A stretch of 64,000 nt of DNA from Brevundimonas bullata (GCF_003350205.1 NZ_QLLC01000019.1:1-64000), one strand, 5' to 3'; positions 24,340-35,500 are shown, counted from the first letter of the stretch. A program made the numbers and translations. The notes: generated from the sequence alone by a model not told the origin.

Positions 24340-26066
24340 TGGCTTTGACGATGACCAAGAAGGGGCTGCTCGGCGGCCTCGCCGCCGCCGTGCTGATCGG
24401 GGCCGCGGCCCCGGCCGCCGCAGCGGGCTGGTGGCAGGCGGACTATGCCTACCGCACCAAGATCAACCTGAACGCCCAGGCGGCGGGCGTGACGGGCGAG
24501 GTGGCCCGCGCCCCCGTCCTGATCCGCCTGCACACCGGCAATTTCGACTTCGCGGACGTCAAGGCGGACGGCTCGGACCTGCGCTTCGTGGCGGGCGACG
24601 ACCGCACGCCTCTGGCCTTCCACATCGAGAAGTGGGCGCCGGCTGAACAGCAGGCCTTGGTCTGGGTCGATGTGTCGAACCTGAAGCCGGGCGCCGCCTC
24701 GGCCATCTACGCCTACTATGGTAATGAGAAAGCCGAGGCCGGCCAGAACGCCGCCGGGACCTTCGGCGCCGACTACAAGCTGGTCTGGCACTTCGACGGC
24801 GCCGGCGCGCCGCAGGACGCCACGTCCAACGGCCTGAACGGCGTCGGCGGCGAGGGCCGCAATACGGGCGGTCTGATCGGCCAGAGCCTGACGCTGGACG
24901 GCGCTGCTGCTGTCTCGGCGCCGACCGAAGCCTTTGCGCAAGGGCCGGTCTCGGTCAGCTTCTGGGTCAAGCCGGGTTCGGACGGTCAGTTGCTGGCCCT
25001 GCCGGGTCTGGCCCTGACGTCGGAAGGCGCGACCCTCTTCCTCGACGCCGCCGGCCAGCGCAGCGCAGGCGCGGCGCTTCCCGCCGGAACCTGGGCCCAT
25101 GTCGCCCTGGTCAACGACGGCCAGAAGTCGACCCTGTTCGTCAACGGTCAACCGGCCGGCGAGGTCGCCGGTGCGCTGGCTTCCGGTCCGGCGGTTCTGG
25201 GTCAGGGCTTCGCCGGCGAGATCGACGAGTTCCGCGTGGCGGGCGTGGCCCTGCCGCAGGCCGCCTTCCAGTTGGCGGCCGCCAGCGAAGGGCAGGGCGC
25301 CAAGCTACTGACCTTCGACACGGCCGAGCAGACCGAAAGCGGCGGCCACAACTACTTCGGCATCCTGTTCAAGGCGCTGACGGTCGACGCCTGGGTGGTC
25401 ATCATCATCCTGGGCTTCATGCTGGCCCTGGCCATCTGGGTCATGATCTCCAAGGGTCTGATGTTGGGCCGCACCACGCGCGCCAATGAGGAGTTCCTGG
25501 ACGCCTATCGCCAGTCGGCCCGCGCCTCGAACGGTCATGACGGTCTGGGCGATCTGCCCGCCAGCCTGAACGCGCATTCGCCGTTGGCTCGCCTCTATCA
25601 GATCGGTCGGCGCGAACTGGGCCTGCGTCTGGCCGAGGGCAGGGCGTCGGGTAGCCGATTCGCCATCCGTCCGCAGTCCATCGCCGCCATCCGCTCGGCC
25701 CTGGACGCCGGTCAGGTGCGCGAGAGCCAGAAGCTGAACAAGTGGATGGTGCTGCTGACCATCGCCATCTCGGGCGGTCCCTTCATCGGCCTGCTGGGCA
25801 CGGTGCTGGGCGTCATGATCACCTTCGCCTCGGTGGCGGCGGCGGGCGAGGTCAACATCAACGCCATCGCCCCCGGCATCGCCGCGGCCCTGCTGGCCAC
25901 GGTCGCCGGTCTGGCCGTCGCGATCCCGGCTCTGTTTGGCTACAACTACTTGCTGAGCCGGGTCGAGGACGTCACCGCCGACAACCAGATCTTCGTCGAC
26001 GAGCTGGAAAAGCGCATCGCCGAAACTTGGCAGGATGTTCCCGCCGCCGCCCTCGCGGCGGAATAG
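24339..26066 (+). CDS. ExbB/MotA/TolQ proton-channel protein with periplasmic DUF2341 and LamG-like domains
   Basis: A 575-residue fusion. A signal peptide (to about 29) is followed by a DUF2341-like domain (about 35-145, APVLIRLHTGNFDF, DLRFVAGDDRTPLAFHIE, YAYYGNE). A LamG/concanavalin-like domain spans about 147-305 (VWHFDG, VSVSFWVKPGSDG, FAGEIDEFRVAG). After a membrane segment (about 350-372) comes the ExbB channel core, with GPFIGLLGTVLGVMITF and NINAIAPGIAAALLATVAGLAVAIPAL in the last two helices. Ordinary ExbB has about 240 residues and no such periplasmic domain. With ExbD and TonB downstream it forms a proton-motive-force motor whose periplasmic domain could bind polysaccharide or peptidoglycan. 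Confidence 0.93.
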   Translation: MALTMTKKGLLGGLAAAVLIGAAAPAAAAGWWQADYAYRTKINLNAQAAGVTGEVARAPVLIRLHTGNFDFADVKADGSDLRFVAGDDRTPLAFHIEKWAPAEQQALVWVDVSNLKPGAASAIYAYYGNEKAEAGQNAAGTFGADYKLVWHFDGAGAPQDATSNGLNGVGGEGRNTGGLIGQSLTLDGAAAVSAPTEAFAQGPVSVSFWVKPGSDGQLLALPGLALTSEGATLFLDAAGQRSAGAALPAGTWAHVALVNDGQKSTLFVNGQPAGEVAGALASGPAVLGQGFAGEIDEFRVAGVALPQAAFQLAAASEGQGAKLLTFDTAEQTESGGHNYFGILFKALTVDAWVVIIILGFMLALAIWVMISKGLMLGRTTRANEEFLDAYRQSARASNGHDGLGDLPASLNAHSPLARLYQIGRRELGLRLAEGRASGSRFAIRPQSIAAIRSALDAGQVRESQKLNKWMVLLTIAISGGPFIGLLGTVLGVMITFASVAAAGEVNINAIAPGIAAALLATVAGLAVAIPALFGYNYLLSRVEDVTADNQIFVDELEKRIAETWQDVPAAALAAE

Positions 26067-26079
26067 GGAGCGCTGACCC

Positions 26080-26490
26080 ATGCAGGTTCAGGGCAAGAAA
26101 CCCTATAACGAGATCAACATCACGCCGCTGGTCGACCTGACCTTCGTGCTGCTGATCATCTTCATCCTGCTGACCACGGCGGCGGTGCAGGGCATCAAGG
26201 TCGACCTGCCGTCGGCCTCGGCCTCCCAGGTGCTGGATCAGCCCAAGTCGCGGGTCATCGCGGTCGCCAACGACGGCACGGTGTCGATCGACGCCGTTCC
26301 CGTCTCGATGGCCGAGCTGGAGCAGGAACTGCGCGCTTCCATCGCCTCGACGCCGGACCTCCCGGTGATCCTGCGCGGCGACCGGGCGGTGCAGTACGAC
26401 CAGATCATGCAGGTGCTGGACCTCTGCTCCAAGGTCGGCGTCGGCAGCCTGGGCATGGCCTCGACCCGCCCGCCCGGCGCGGGGACCTGA
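26080..26490 (+). CDS. exbD: ExbD/TolR-family biopolymer transport protein
   Basis: A 136-residue protein with a short cytoplasmic N-terminus (KPYNEINITPLVD), one membrane helix (about 16-38) carrying the conserved proton-relay aspartate (D19 in ITPLVDLTFVLL), and a periplasmic ExbD domain (KVDLPSASASQV, then VILRGDRAVQYDQIMQVLDLC). It lies 13 bases after the ExbB-like gene and 5 bases before a tonB gene, so a complete ExbB-ExbD-TonB motor is encoded together. Confidence 0.95.
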   Translation: MQVQGKKPYNEINITPLVDLTFVLLIIFILLTTAAVQGIKVDLPSASASQVLDQPKSRVIAVANDGTVSIDAVPVSMAELEQELRASIASTPDLPVILRGDRAVQYDQIMQVLDLCSKVGVGSLGMASTRPPGAGT

Positions 26491-26495
26491 GCGCC

Positions 26496-27185
26496 ATGAC
26501 CTACGCCTATCTGGCGGACGATCCGCCGCCGCCGCCTCGTCGGCGCAGGATCAACTGGCCGGTGGTCGGAGCGGTCGCCGTGCTGGCCGCCGTGCTGGCC
26601 GCGACCTTCCTGCGGCCCGCCTCGGTCAGCGAGCGTCAGCGCGAGGACAAGACGGTGCGGGTGGTCCTGCCGCCCCCGCCGCCTCCGCCGCCGCCGCCTG
26701 AGGTGGTGCAAGAGAAGCCGCCCGAACCGACGCCGACCCCGATGGATCAGCCGGTCGAGGCTGCGCCTCCGCCGCCGGATGCGCCGTCCGAGCCGACGGT
26801 CGGGGACAGCGCCCTGACCGCCCGCGAAGGGGCCGGGCCGTCCAACTACGGTCTGGCGCGCGGCGACGGCTCGGGAACCCGCATCGGCGGGCGTCCCGGC
26901 GGCGGCGACGGCGGTTTCGGCGCCTATGGCGAACTGGCCCGTCGTGAAGTGACCCAGGCCGTCCAGGGCGAACGCGACCTGAGCCGGGGCCGCTACTCCG
27001 CCCAGCTGGCGGTCACGGTCGATGCCGAGGGCCGCATCACCTCGGTCCGCCTGCTGCGCGGCACCGGCGACGCTCGTCGCGACGCCGCCCTGCAACGCGC
27101 CCTGACCGGCCTGAGACTTTCCCGCCGTCCGCCCGACGGCCTGCCCGTCATGCGTATCGAACTGAACGCCCGAAGCGGCGCCTGA
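26496..27185 (+). CDS. tonB: TonB-family energy transducer with polyproline linker
   Basis: A 229-residue TonB. A short basic cytoplasmic tail with a PPPPPRRRR segment precedes a membrane helix (about 21-39). The periplasmic linker has ten consecutive prolines (59-68) and KPPEPTPTPMDQP. A Gly-rich stretch (about 125-148) leads into a TonB_C-like domain (about 150-229, LAVTVDAEGRITSVRLLRGTGDARRD, LRLSRRPPDGLPVMRIEL). Its C-terminus resembles the C-terminal parts of the proteins at 19703 and 44334 more than the TonB at 20435. It belongs to the ExbB-ExbD module immediately upstream. The outer-membrane partner is unknown because the locus has no TBDR. Confidence 0.93.
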   Translation: MTYAYLADDPPPPPRRRRINWPVVGAVAVLAAVLAATFLRPASVSERQREDKTVRVVLPPPPPPPPPPEVVQEKPPEPTPTPMDQPVEAAPPPPDAPSEPTVGDSALTAREGAGPSNYGLARGDGSGTRIGGRPGGGDGGFGAYGELARREVTQAVQGERDLSRGRYSAQLAVTVDAEGRITSVRLLRGTGDARRDAALQRALTGLRLSRRPPDGLPVMRIELNARSGA

Positions 27186-27205
27186 CCTCCCTGGGGATTA
27201 CCGTA

Positions 27206-28924
27206 ATGAACCGTCCTAACCGCCTCAAACCGGCCCTGATGGCCTGCGCCGCAGGTCTCAGCCTGCTGGCCGCCCAGCCGGCCTTCGCCCAGACCGTCGA
27301 CTCCGCCAAGCTGCTGGAGCTGATGGTCGCCAAGGGCCTGGTCACTCGCGAGGAGGCCGACGGCCTGCTGGCCCAGGCGACCGTGGCGCCGACCCCGGCG
27401 CCGGTCCCGGCCGGCGGTGTGGCCAACGGGGTGCAGACCATCCCCTATATCCCGCAGGTCGTCCGCGATCAGATCAAGGAAGAACTGCGCGCCGAACTGG
27501 GGACGCAGGCTCAGGCCCAGGGCTGGTCGGCGCCCGGCCAGACGCCGGAATGGACGCGCGGCATCACCCTGTCGGGCGACATTCGCGTGCGCGGCGAAGG
27601 CGTCTTCATGGACGACAATAACGCCGACATCTTCGTCGATTACGGCGCGATCAACGGCGGGCCCGGCCAGAACATCAACGACAAGACGCCGGGCTATGTC
27701 GGCCCGCCCTACCTCAACACCCTGGAAGACCGCCAGCGCGCCCGCATCCGCGCCCGCTTCGGCCTGAAGGCCCAGATCGACAGCTGGATCTCGGCCGAGG
27801 TGCGCGTGGCCACCGGCAATGACAGCTCGCCCGTCTCGACCAACCAGACGCTCGGCGGCGGCGACGAGTTCGGCAAATACGCCCTGTGGCTGGATCGCGC
27901 GGCCATCCGCCTGACCCCGGTTCAGGACGTGGCTCTGGATTTCGGCCGCTTCGCCAATCCCTTCTGGACCGGCGATCTGGTGTTTGACGACGACCTGAAC
28001 TTCGACGGGGTGGCTGTCTCGGCGCGCCATGCGCTGAACTCGGAGTTCGCCGTCTTCGGCACGGCCGGCGCCTTCCCCATTTTCAACACCGACTTCAACT
28101 TCGGCTCGCGCAATGCGCCGGAAGGCAAGGGCGGGCCGTTCGAGAGCCGGGACAAGTACCTGCTGGCGGCCCAGCTGGGTCTGGACTGGACGCCGCGCGA
28201 CGACGTGCGCGTGCGCGCCGCCGTCGGCTACTTCAACTTCGACGGCGTGGAGGGCGAGGTCTCCAAGCCCTGCCAGTTCTACGAAACTGTGTGCGACACC
28301 GACCCGACGCGTCCGCAGTTCCAGCAGTTCGGCAACACCATGTTCCCGATCCGCAACGTGGTCGCCGATCCGCTGAACCCGATCACCAGCCCCGAGAACC
28401 AGTATTTCGGCCTGGCCTCGGCCTATGAGGTGCTGAACGTCCGCGCCAGCCTGGACTTCAACGCCTTTGACGGCGTCGGCTTCCGGGTCGAGGGCGACTA
28501 TGTCGAGAACCTAGGTCTCGACGACGCCATGATGCGTCTGCGCGCGGTCAACAACCTCGGCCCGTCGACGACCGTTCCTGACCCGACCAACGCCAACGGG
28601 ACCGTTACTCTGCCCGGCGCCTGGGACGGCGGTTCGTCGGGCTGGTCGGTCAAGCTGACGGCGGGCAGGCTTGACCTGGCGTCGCGCGGCGACTGGAATG
28701 TTCACGCCGGCTATCGCCATCTGGAATCCGACGCGGTTCTGGACGCCTTCACCGACAGCGATTTCCACCTCGGCGGGACCAACTCGCAGGGCTGGATGGT
28801 CGGCGGCGCCTATGCCTTCGGCAAGAACACGGCGGTCAGCGCCCGCTGGCTCTCGGCCGAGGAGATCGCCGGCGCGCCCCTGTCGGCGGATCGCCTGCTG
28901 ATCGACCTGCTGACCCGGTTCTGA
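27206..28924 (+). CDS. Putative outer-membrane porin (Porin_5-like)
   Basis: A 572-residue beta-barrel protein with signal peptide (to about 29, QPAFAQT). A short helical segment (about 33-60, KLLELMVAKGLVTREEADGLLAQA) is typical of this putative porin group. The rest alternates short strands with aromatic girdle residues (GDIRVRGEGVFMDD, RARFGLKAQIDSWISAEVRVATG) and ends RLLIDLLTRF with a terminal Phe. Its place between TonB and the giant exoprotein suggests a role in adhesin export, anchoring or TonB coupling, but that is inferred from context. It lacks a TonB box and plug, so it is not a TBDR. Confidence 0.83.
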   Translation: MNRPNRLKPALMACAAGLSLLAAQPAFAQTVDSAKLLELMVAKGLVTREEADGLLAQATVAPTPAPVPAGGVANGVQTIPYIPQVVRDQIKEELRAELGTQAQAQGWSAPGQTPEWTRGITLSGDIRVRGEGVFMDDNNADIFVDYGAINGGPGQNINDKTPGYVGPPYLNTLEDRQRARIRARFGLKAQIDSWISAEVRVATGNDSSPVSTNQTLGGGDEFGKYALWLDRAAIRLTPVQDVALDFGRFANPFWTGDLVFDDDLNFDGVAVSARHALNSEFAVFGTAGAFPIFNTDFNFGSRNAPEGKGGPFESRDKYLLAAQLGLDWTPRDDVRVRAAVGYFNFDGVEGEVSKPCQFYETVCDTDPTRPQFQQFGNTMFPIRNVVADPLNPITSPENQYFGLASAYEVLNVRASLDFNAFDGVGFRVEGDYVENLGLDDAMMRLRAVNNLGPSTTVPDPTNANGTVTLPGAWDGGSSGWSVKLTAGRLDLASRGDWNVHAGYRHLESDAVLDAFTDSDFHLGGTNSQGWMVGGAYAFGKNTAVSARWLSAEEIAGAPLSADRLLIDLLTRF

Positions 28925-29076
28925 TCCGCGCCATGATGACGGTTTTCGCCCTTCTGCGCTCGATCCTTCGCCGCGTCGCCTTCGACGGGTCGATCGGTCG
29001 CGCCTGTGCGGACGCTGTCGTCATGCGCTCTCGGTTCGTCGTCTCGCCCGGTTCACGCCCGTTCCGGGGCGAGGCG

Positions 29077-29466
29077 ATGCGGGCGGGCCGCCTTGGCATA
29101 TCCCCTGTCAAGGCGCCCCGTCTTCTTCCGCTGCTGGCGCTTGCGCCCGCAACGGCCCTGGCTCAGGAGCCTGCGCCCGCGTCGCCGTTCGCCAGTCTTT
29201 GCGTCCAGGTCGATGTCGGCGGTGATCGCGCCGGTCATCTGGATTGCGCCGCCGAGGCGTTGCAACGCGCCGCCCGCATCGCCCAGAGCCAGGCCCGCGC
29301 CGCCTTCGAGGCGCCGACGCCGGACGCGCGCTCGTCCGACCTGACCGTCGGCGTCGTCAGCCAGACCGCTGTGCGTCAGCGGCTGGGCTCGAACTTCGGT
29401 CAGTCCGTCCATCCCCAGCGTCCCGTGCGGCCCGCGCCGACGCCGCGACCGGGAGGACGCCCATGA
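29077..29466 (+). CDS. Small secreted Ala-rich protein preceding the exoprotein
   Basis: About 129 residues from ATG 29077, which follows GGGGCGAGG and begins a signal peptide (KAPRLLPLLALAPATALAQE). The frame is open from ATG 28933, 8 bases after the porin stop, and that longer form (177 residues) cannot be excluded. The mature part has an Ala/Gln/Arg-rich helix (HLDCAAEALQRAARIAQSQA) and a proline-rich tail (RPVRPAPTPRPGGRP). The helix resembles the Ala-rich segment that precedes the TPS domain of the giant exoprotein. I do not recognise a family. The stop overlaps the next short ORF by ATGA. Confidence 0.6.
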   Translation: MRAGRLGISPVKAPRLLPLLALAPATALAQEPAPASPFASLCVQVDVGGDRAGHLDCAAEALQRAARIAQSQARAAFEAPTPDARSSDLTVGVVSQTAVRQRLGSNFGQSVHPQRPVRPAPTPRPGGRP

Positions 29467-29579
29467 GCCGCTCCGACCTTTCCCTTTCTCAGGCCGAGGG
29501 CGCCCCGCGCCCCGTCTGCTCCCTCATTCGCCAGACAGCCGCGCTCGCGGCCTCTGCTCCTCTGGAGATCGCCCGATGA
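29463..29579 (+). CDS. 38-residue ORF coupled to both neighbours
   Basis: ATG 29463 overlaps the preceding stop and the TGA at 29577-29579 overlaps the start of the exoprotein gene, both as ATGA. The predicted peptide (begins MSRSDLSLSQAEG) is Ala/Ser-rich with no recognisable motif or signal peptide. Either it is a real micro-protein or its translation serves to deliver ribosomes to the weakly initiated 13-kb gene. The continuous coupling is seen; the role is inference. Confidence 0.4.
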   Translation: MSRSDLSLSQAEGAPRPVCSLIRQTAALAASAPLEIAR

Positions 29580-32500
29580 TCCGTCTCGACTCGCGTTCGC
29601 TGCGCCGCCGTCTGCTGGTCGGCGCCTCGCTCGGCTCCCTGATCGTCGCCGGCGCCGCCGAGGCCCAGAACCGGGGCGCCTTCGGCAGCCGGGGCGGGGC
29701 GGGCGCCAATCCGACCGCCGCCGTCAGCCAGGCCATCCAGGCCGAGGCCGGTCGCGCGGCTCAGGCGTCGTCCGCCAGCCAGCGCGCCATCGCCTCCTTC
29801 GCCCGCGCCGCCGCCACGCGCAGCGCCATGAGCGCGGCTCAGAACGCTGCTCGCGCCGCCGCCCAGGCGGCCCAGAGCCATATCCCCAACGGCCTGGGGC
29901 AGGGCGGGCTTCAGGTCGCCGACGGCGTGACCCTGGACCCCAATCTGTGGATCGGCGCCAATGGTCCGACCCAGACGACGGAGGCGGATGGCCGCACCAC
30001 GGTCACTGTCGGCCAGACCGAGCAGAAGGCCATCCTGACCTGGGACAGCTTCAACGTCGGTCGCGAGACGGACCTGGTCTTCAACCAGCAGGGCCGTTCC
30101 GACTGGGTCGCCCTGAACCGCGTCACCGACGCGAGCGCTGATCCGACCAAGATCCTGGGCAGCATCAAGGCTGACGGCTCGGTCTACATCATCAACCGCA
30201 ACGGCATCATTTTCAGCGGCGCCTCGCAGGTCAACGTCCGCAACCTGATCGCCTCCACGGCCAATATCTCGGACATCCAGTTTCGTGAGCGCGGCATCTA
30301 CGCGACCGAGACGCCCAGCCCCAACTGGTGGGAGCCGCCGATCCTGATGCCGGCCTTCACCAACGCCGGCGGCGCGGTGAAGGTCGAGGCAGGCGCGCGG
30401 ATCACCACGACCAAGCCGGCCACGGTCGTCGAGGGCGGCGGCTTTGTCGCCCTGATGGGGTCCGAGGTCGAGAACGCCGGCTCCATCGTCACGGCGCGGG
30501 GCCAGACCCTTCTGGCGGCGGGCGACAACTTCATCCTGCGTCCGGGATACGGCACGGCGGGCAATCCGAGTTCGACCACGCGCGGTCAGGAAGTCGCCAT
30601 TACCCTGAACGCCGGCAGCGACGCCGGCCGGGTGGTCAACAGCGGCGTGGTCGAAGCGACCGAGGGCGACATCACCCTAGCCGGGCGTCACGTGGTTCAG
30701 GACGGCGTGGCCATCGCCACCACCTCGGTCAATACGCGCGGCACCGTTCACCTGCTGACGGACCTGAGCGACGCCGAGTCCAGCGTCACCCTGACCGACG
30801 ACAGCCTGACCCTGATCCTGCCGGAACTGGACAGCGACGCCACGGCGACCAACGCCCAGCGTGACGCCCTGTTGGCGGAATCGGCCCTTGGCGTCGGCAG
30901 CACCATCTTGTTGAACAACCAGGGCATCAACCGGCTCAGCTACATGCTGCCGGACCGCAAGGACATGTCGCGGGTCGAGATCTCCACCGGCGGCTCGGTC
31001 GAGTTCCAGGGGGCGTCCCAGACCATCGCCCAGGGCGGCCAGATCGCCGTTGTGGCGATGAAGCGCACCACGGTCCACGACGGCGCCGAACTGAACGTCT
31101 CGGGCGTGCGCGACGTGGCCATGGACATGGCTTCCAACAATCTGAAGGTGAACATTCAGCCGTTCGAGCTGCGCGACTCGCCGCTGAACCGCGAGGGCGA
31201 GGGTCTCAAGAACAACGACGTCTGGATCGATATCCGCGACCTGATCCTGCTACCCAGCGGCACGGGCGGTCATGAGGGGGATCGCTACTATACGCCGGGC
31301 GGCCTGATCGAGGTCGGCGGCCATCTGGGCAACACCGCTCACGGCATAGGCGAGTGGGCGGCCCAGGGCGGGACCATCGCCATCTCAAGCAAGGAGATCG
31401 TGGCTCACAAGGGGGCGGTGTTCGACATCTCAGGCGGGTCGCTGGACTACGCCGCCGGCTATATCCAATCGACGCGGATGCTGGGCTCGGACGGCAAGCT
31501 GTACGACCTCGGCAAGGCGCCGGCGGGCGTGAAGATGCTGGCCGTCGGCAACGCCTTCGTCGTCAATCATGACCGCTGGGGCGCAGCCTTCCAGGAGGTC
31601 TATGCCCAGCCCCTGTTCAACTCGGCGCGCAGCGTGCGCTGGGAGGCGGGCTATACGGTCGGGCGCGACGCGGGCGTCCTGTCGCTGTCGGCGCCGACCG
31701 TCCTGTTCGACGGCCAGATCGTCGCTGACGTGGTGGTCGGCGACCGCCAGACGGGCGTGCGCCCGACGACCCCGCCGGTCATCAAGGACGGCGTGATCTC
31801 AGGTGACTTCCCGCAACGGCTCGACGGCTATGACCTGCCTCAGAACGTCACCCCGCTGGCGGGCGGCCTCTATGTCGGCAACAAGCTGCACCAGACCTAT
31901 GCGCCCGTCCTGACGCAGGAAGTTCCGTTCGCCAACACGGTGATCTTGGGCGAAGGCGGCGGCGCGGTCGGGGTCGAGGCGGGGGCTGCGCTGACGCCGG
32001 ACCTGCTGAACACCGTGCTCCTGTCGGCCGAAGCCCTGAGTGAGGCCGGACTGGGTTCGCTGCGCGTCAACGGCGGCGCCATCAAGATTGAGGGCGACCT
32101 GACCCTGAGCCCCGGCGGCGACGTGGCCATGCGGGCTCAGACCATCGACGTCGAGGCCGATATCACGGCGCGCAGCGGCTCGATCTCACTGGCCGCGGTT
32201 CCGCCTTGCAGCGCGGGCTGCACCGCCGTGACGGACCTGACGGTCGGCGAGGGGGTGACGCTGGACGCCAGCGGCCTGTGGGTCAATGTGAAGACCGGCG
32301 GCGACATCCGCGACCTGGCGCACCTCGAAGGCGGCTCGGTCATGCTGGAAAGCCGCCAGGGCAACCTGACCCTGTCGAAGGACAGCCTGATCGACGTCTC
32401 GGCGGGCGGGGCTGTCCTGCTGGACGGCAAGACGGTCGGCGCCAAGGGCGGCTCGGTCGGCCTGGCCGTCGGCGCCGAGCTGCGCGCCGTCATGGGCCAA

Positions 32501-35500
32501 CTGACGCTGGACGGCGCCATTCACGCCTATGGCTCAGGCGAGAAGGCAGGCGGCACGCTGACGGTCTCGGCTGCTGGTCGGCCGATCACCATCGGCGAGG
32601 CCTTGCTGGGCGGCGGCGAGGAACTGGCTGCGGGCGAGCCCGCGCCCATGGACCTGCAGCTTCTGGAAGAACTGGTGCTGAAGGCCGGCGAGGCCCTGCC
32701 GTTCGACTACAGCTATACGGTGGATCGGATCGCCGCCGGGCAGCCCCTGCCGGGCACGACCAATGTCGAGTTCACCGGCATCACCCTGACCGGCGAATGG
32801 ACGATCCCGGATGGGGTGGAGGTCTATGACGCCGACTACAATATGTATTTCGGCGGGACGGTGTTGCCGGCCGGCTTCTATATCGAGCTGGGCTATGGGC
32901 AGTTGCCAGGGGGCACGATCGTTCCGGCCGAAATCTGGCCGGACGGTATCAGCATTCCGCCGGTCGCCTACACCTACGCCAAGGGGGAGATTCTCCAGGC
33001 CGATCTGATCCTGCCGGCGGGGCGGACCATCGCCGCCGGGACCGTGTTCCAGACGGCGATCAAGGTCGCCAAGCCTCTGCACCTTGAGGCTGACCTCTTC
33101 CAGACCGGCTTCTCTCGCTACGACATCCGCGCAGGCGGCGACCTGCATGTCGGCGGCCAACTGGACGTCAGCGCGCCGGTGCGTCGCTTTACGGCCGACA
33201 GCGTCAACATCGCCAGCGGCGCCGCGCCGCAGGACGCCATGGAGCTGTGGACGCCGGACATGCTGCGCGAGGACGCGGCCAACGGCCGGTTCGTCCAGCG
33301 TCAGGGGGCCAGCCTCAATCTGACGGCCCACGGCCTCAGCGAGCGCAACTGGATGACCGGCTATGGCAACCCCATGACGGACCCCCGCCCGATCGGCGAA
33401 CTGGTCCTGGCCGAGGGCGCGAGCATCCGCGTCGACGACGGTCAGTCGGTCAGCCTGACCGCGATGGAGGGCATGAGGATCGACGGCCGTATCGAGGCGC
33501 GCGGCGGCAAGGTGACGCTGCTCGCGGGTCGCGAAGAGAACGAACGGCGCGACTATCAGCCGTCGGAAATCGTCTACAACCCGACCACCGCCCTGTGGCT
33601 GGGCGAGAACAGCGTCATCGACGTTTCGGGTCGGGGCGTGAGCGCCCTGGGCGCCGACGGCGCGCGCTACGGCCACGTCTCCAAGGGCGGCGAGATCACG
33701 GTCGGCGGCAAGCGCGCGGCCTATGTGGTGGTGCGTCCCGGCGCCGTTCTGGACGCCTCGGGCGCCTCGACCGAGATCGACTATCTGACCTCGGCGCTGA
33801 CGGGCGACAAGGGGACCCTGACGGTCGCCAGCGACGGCGGCGCGATCCGCTTCCAGTCGCAGTACGGCGTCTTCCTCGACGGCGACATGCGGGCCCATGC
33901 GGGCGGCGCCGGCGTCTCGGGCGGGCTGCTGTCGGTCACTTTGAACACGCCCTATGTGGCGCAGCTGGGCCTCGGCTCGCGCGACATGCCCGACTACATG
34001 CGCCGTCTGCGCAGCATCATCCTGGGCCAGGAACAGGACAGCGGTCTGACGGCGGACCTGCAATACGGCGACTGCGTCACCGGCTGCTGGACGCCGGGCC
34101 AACTGGTCGCCGACGCCATGGCCGCCAAGGACGGCATGGCCGATGTGGTCGGTCAGGCGCGTATAGGGGTGGACCAGATCACGGCGGGGGGCTTCGGCAG
34201 CCTGACCCTGGACTCGTCGGACGTCGTCCTGCTGGACGGGGCGGTGAACCTGAAGCTGGCGCGCAACCTGACCCTGTCGGGGACCATCGGCGCGATGGGC
34301 GACAGCGCAGACCTCGATTCCAGCCTGAGCGCCGCCTACGTCCGCTTCGTCGCCGCCGGGTCGATGAACGGCAACAACCTGGTCCGCTCGGAAGACGGCC
34401 GTCCCGCCCTGTTCAAGATGCCGGAGATCGGCGCGGGCCGGCTGACGATCACGGGCGGTCTGGTCGACATGGGCGGGGCCCGTTTCGGCGTCAACGGCTC
34501 GATCGGCCTGTCGGGCGGTCGCCAGCTTGACTACGAATACGCCGCGCACGGCCAGATCGACGTGGTCAGCCGCAGCGACATCCGCATGACCGGCGGCGAG
34601 GTCAATGCGATCAGCAACATCTCGCTGACCGCCGCCCAGATCTATCCGACGACCGGCGCGACCGCGGCCATCTATGCGGGCAAGTACGTCTACACCATTC
34701 CCGGCACGACCAACTCCTACATCTCCCTGGTGCCCGGAGGCGTCGTCAGCTTCCACAAGCTGGAGGGGGTGACGCCCGCCGCGCCGTTGTCGCTCTATGG
34801 TTCGCTGACCGTGGGCGCCGACATCATCAATCAGGGTGGGGTTCTGCGTGCGCCGCTCGGCTCGATCGTTCTGGGCGTCGGCGGCGACAAGTTTGTTCCC
34901 GGCCTCGACCAGCTGGAGCCCGGCCAAAACTACTGGACCGAAGTATCGGTCACGACCTCGGAAGTGAACCTGCTGCCCGGCAGCCTGACCTCGGCCAGCG
35001 CCAAGGATCTGGTCATTCCTTACGGCGGGACCATCGACGGCCTGATCTGGCGTCTGAACGGCGCCGACCTCAAGTCCACCCTGAACAGTCAGGGCGTCAC
35101 CGTCGTGGGTTCGCTGCGGGCCGATGAAGGTTCGGTGCTTGACCTGTCGGGCGGCGGCACGCCGGCGGGCGCGGGCTTCGTTCCCGGTCGCGGCGGCTCG
35201 GTCGACGTCCTGAAGACGGCGCTGGCCAATCTGAGCCCGGCCTTCGAGGGTCTGAGCCACGCCGACAACAAGGTCTACGCCATCGTGCCGTCCTATGGCG
35301 GTTCGGTCGCGCCGACGACCATTGACGGTCACGCCCAGCCGGGCGTCGGCCAGCAGATCGTCATTCCGGCCGGAATCGAGGGTCTGGCGGCGGGCGTCTA
35401 TACCCTGCTGCCCGCCGAATACGCGCTGATGAACGGCGCCTTCCGGGTGGAGCTGGGGTCCAACCTGCCGGCGGGCAGCGGAAACCTGACGCATCTGGCG

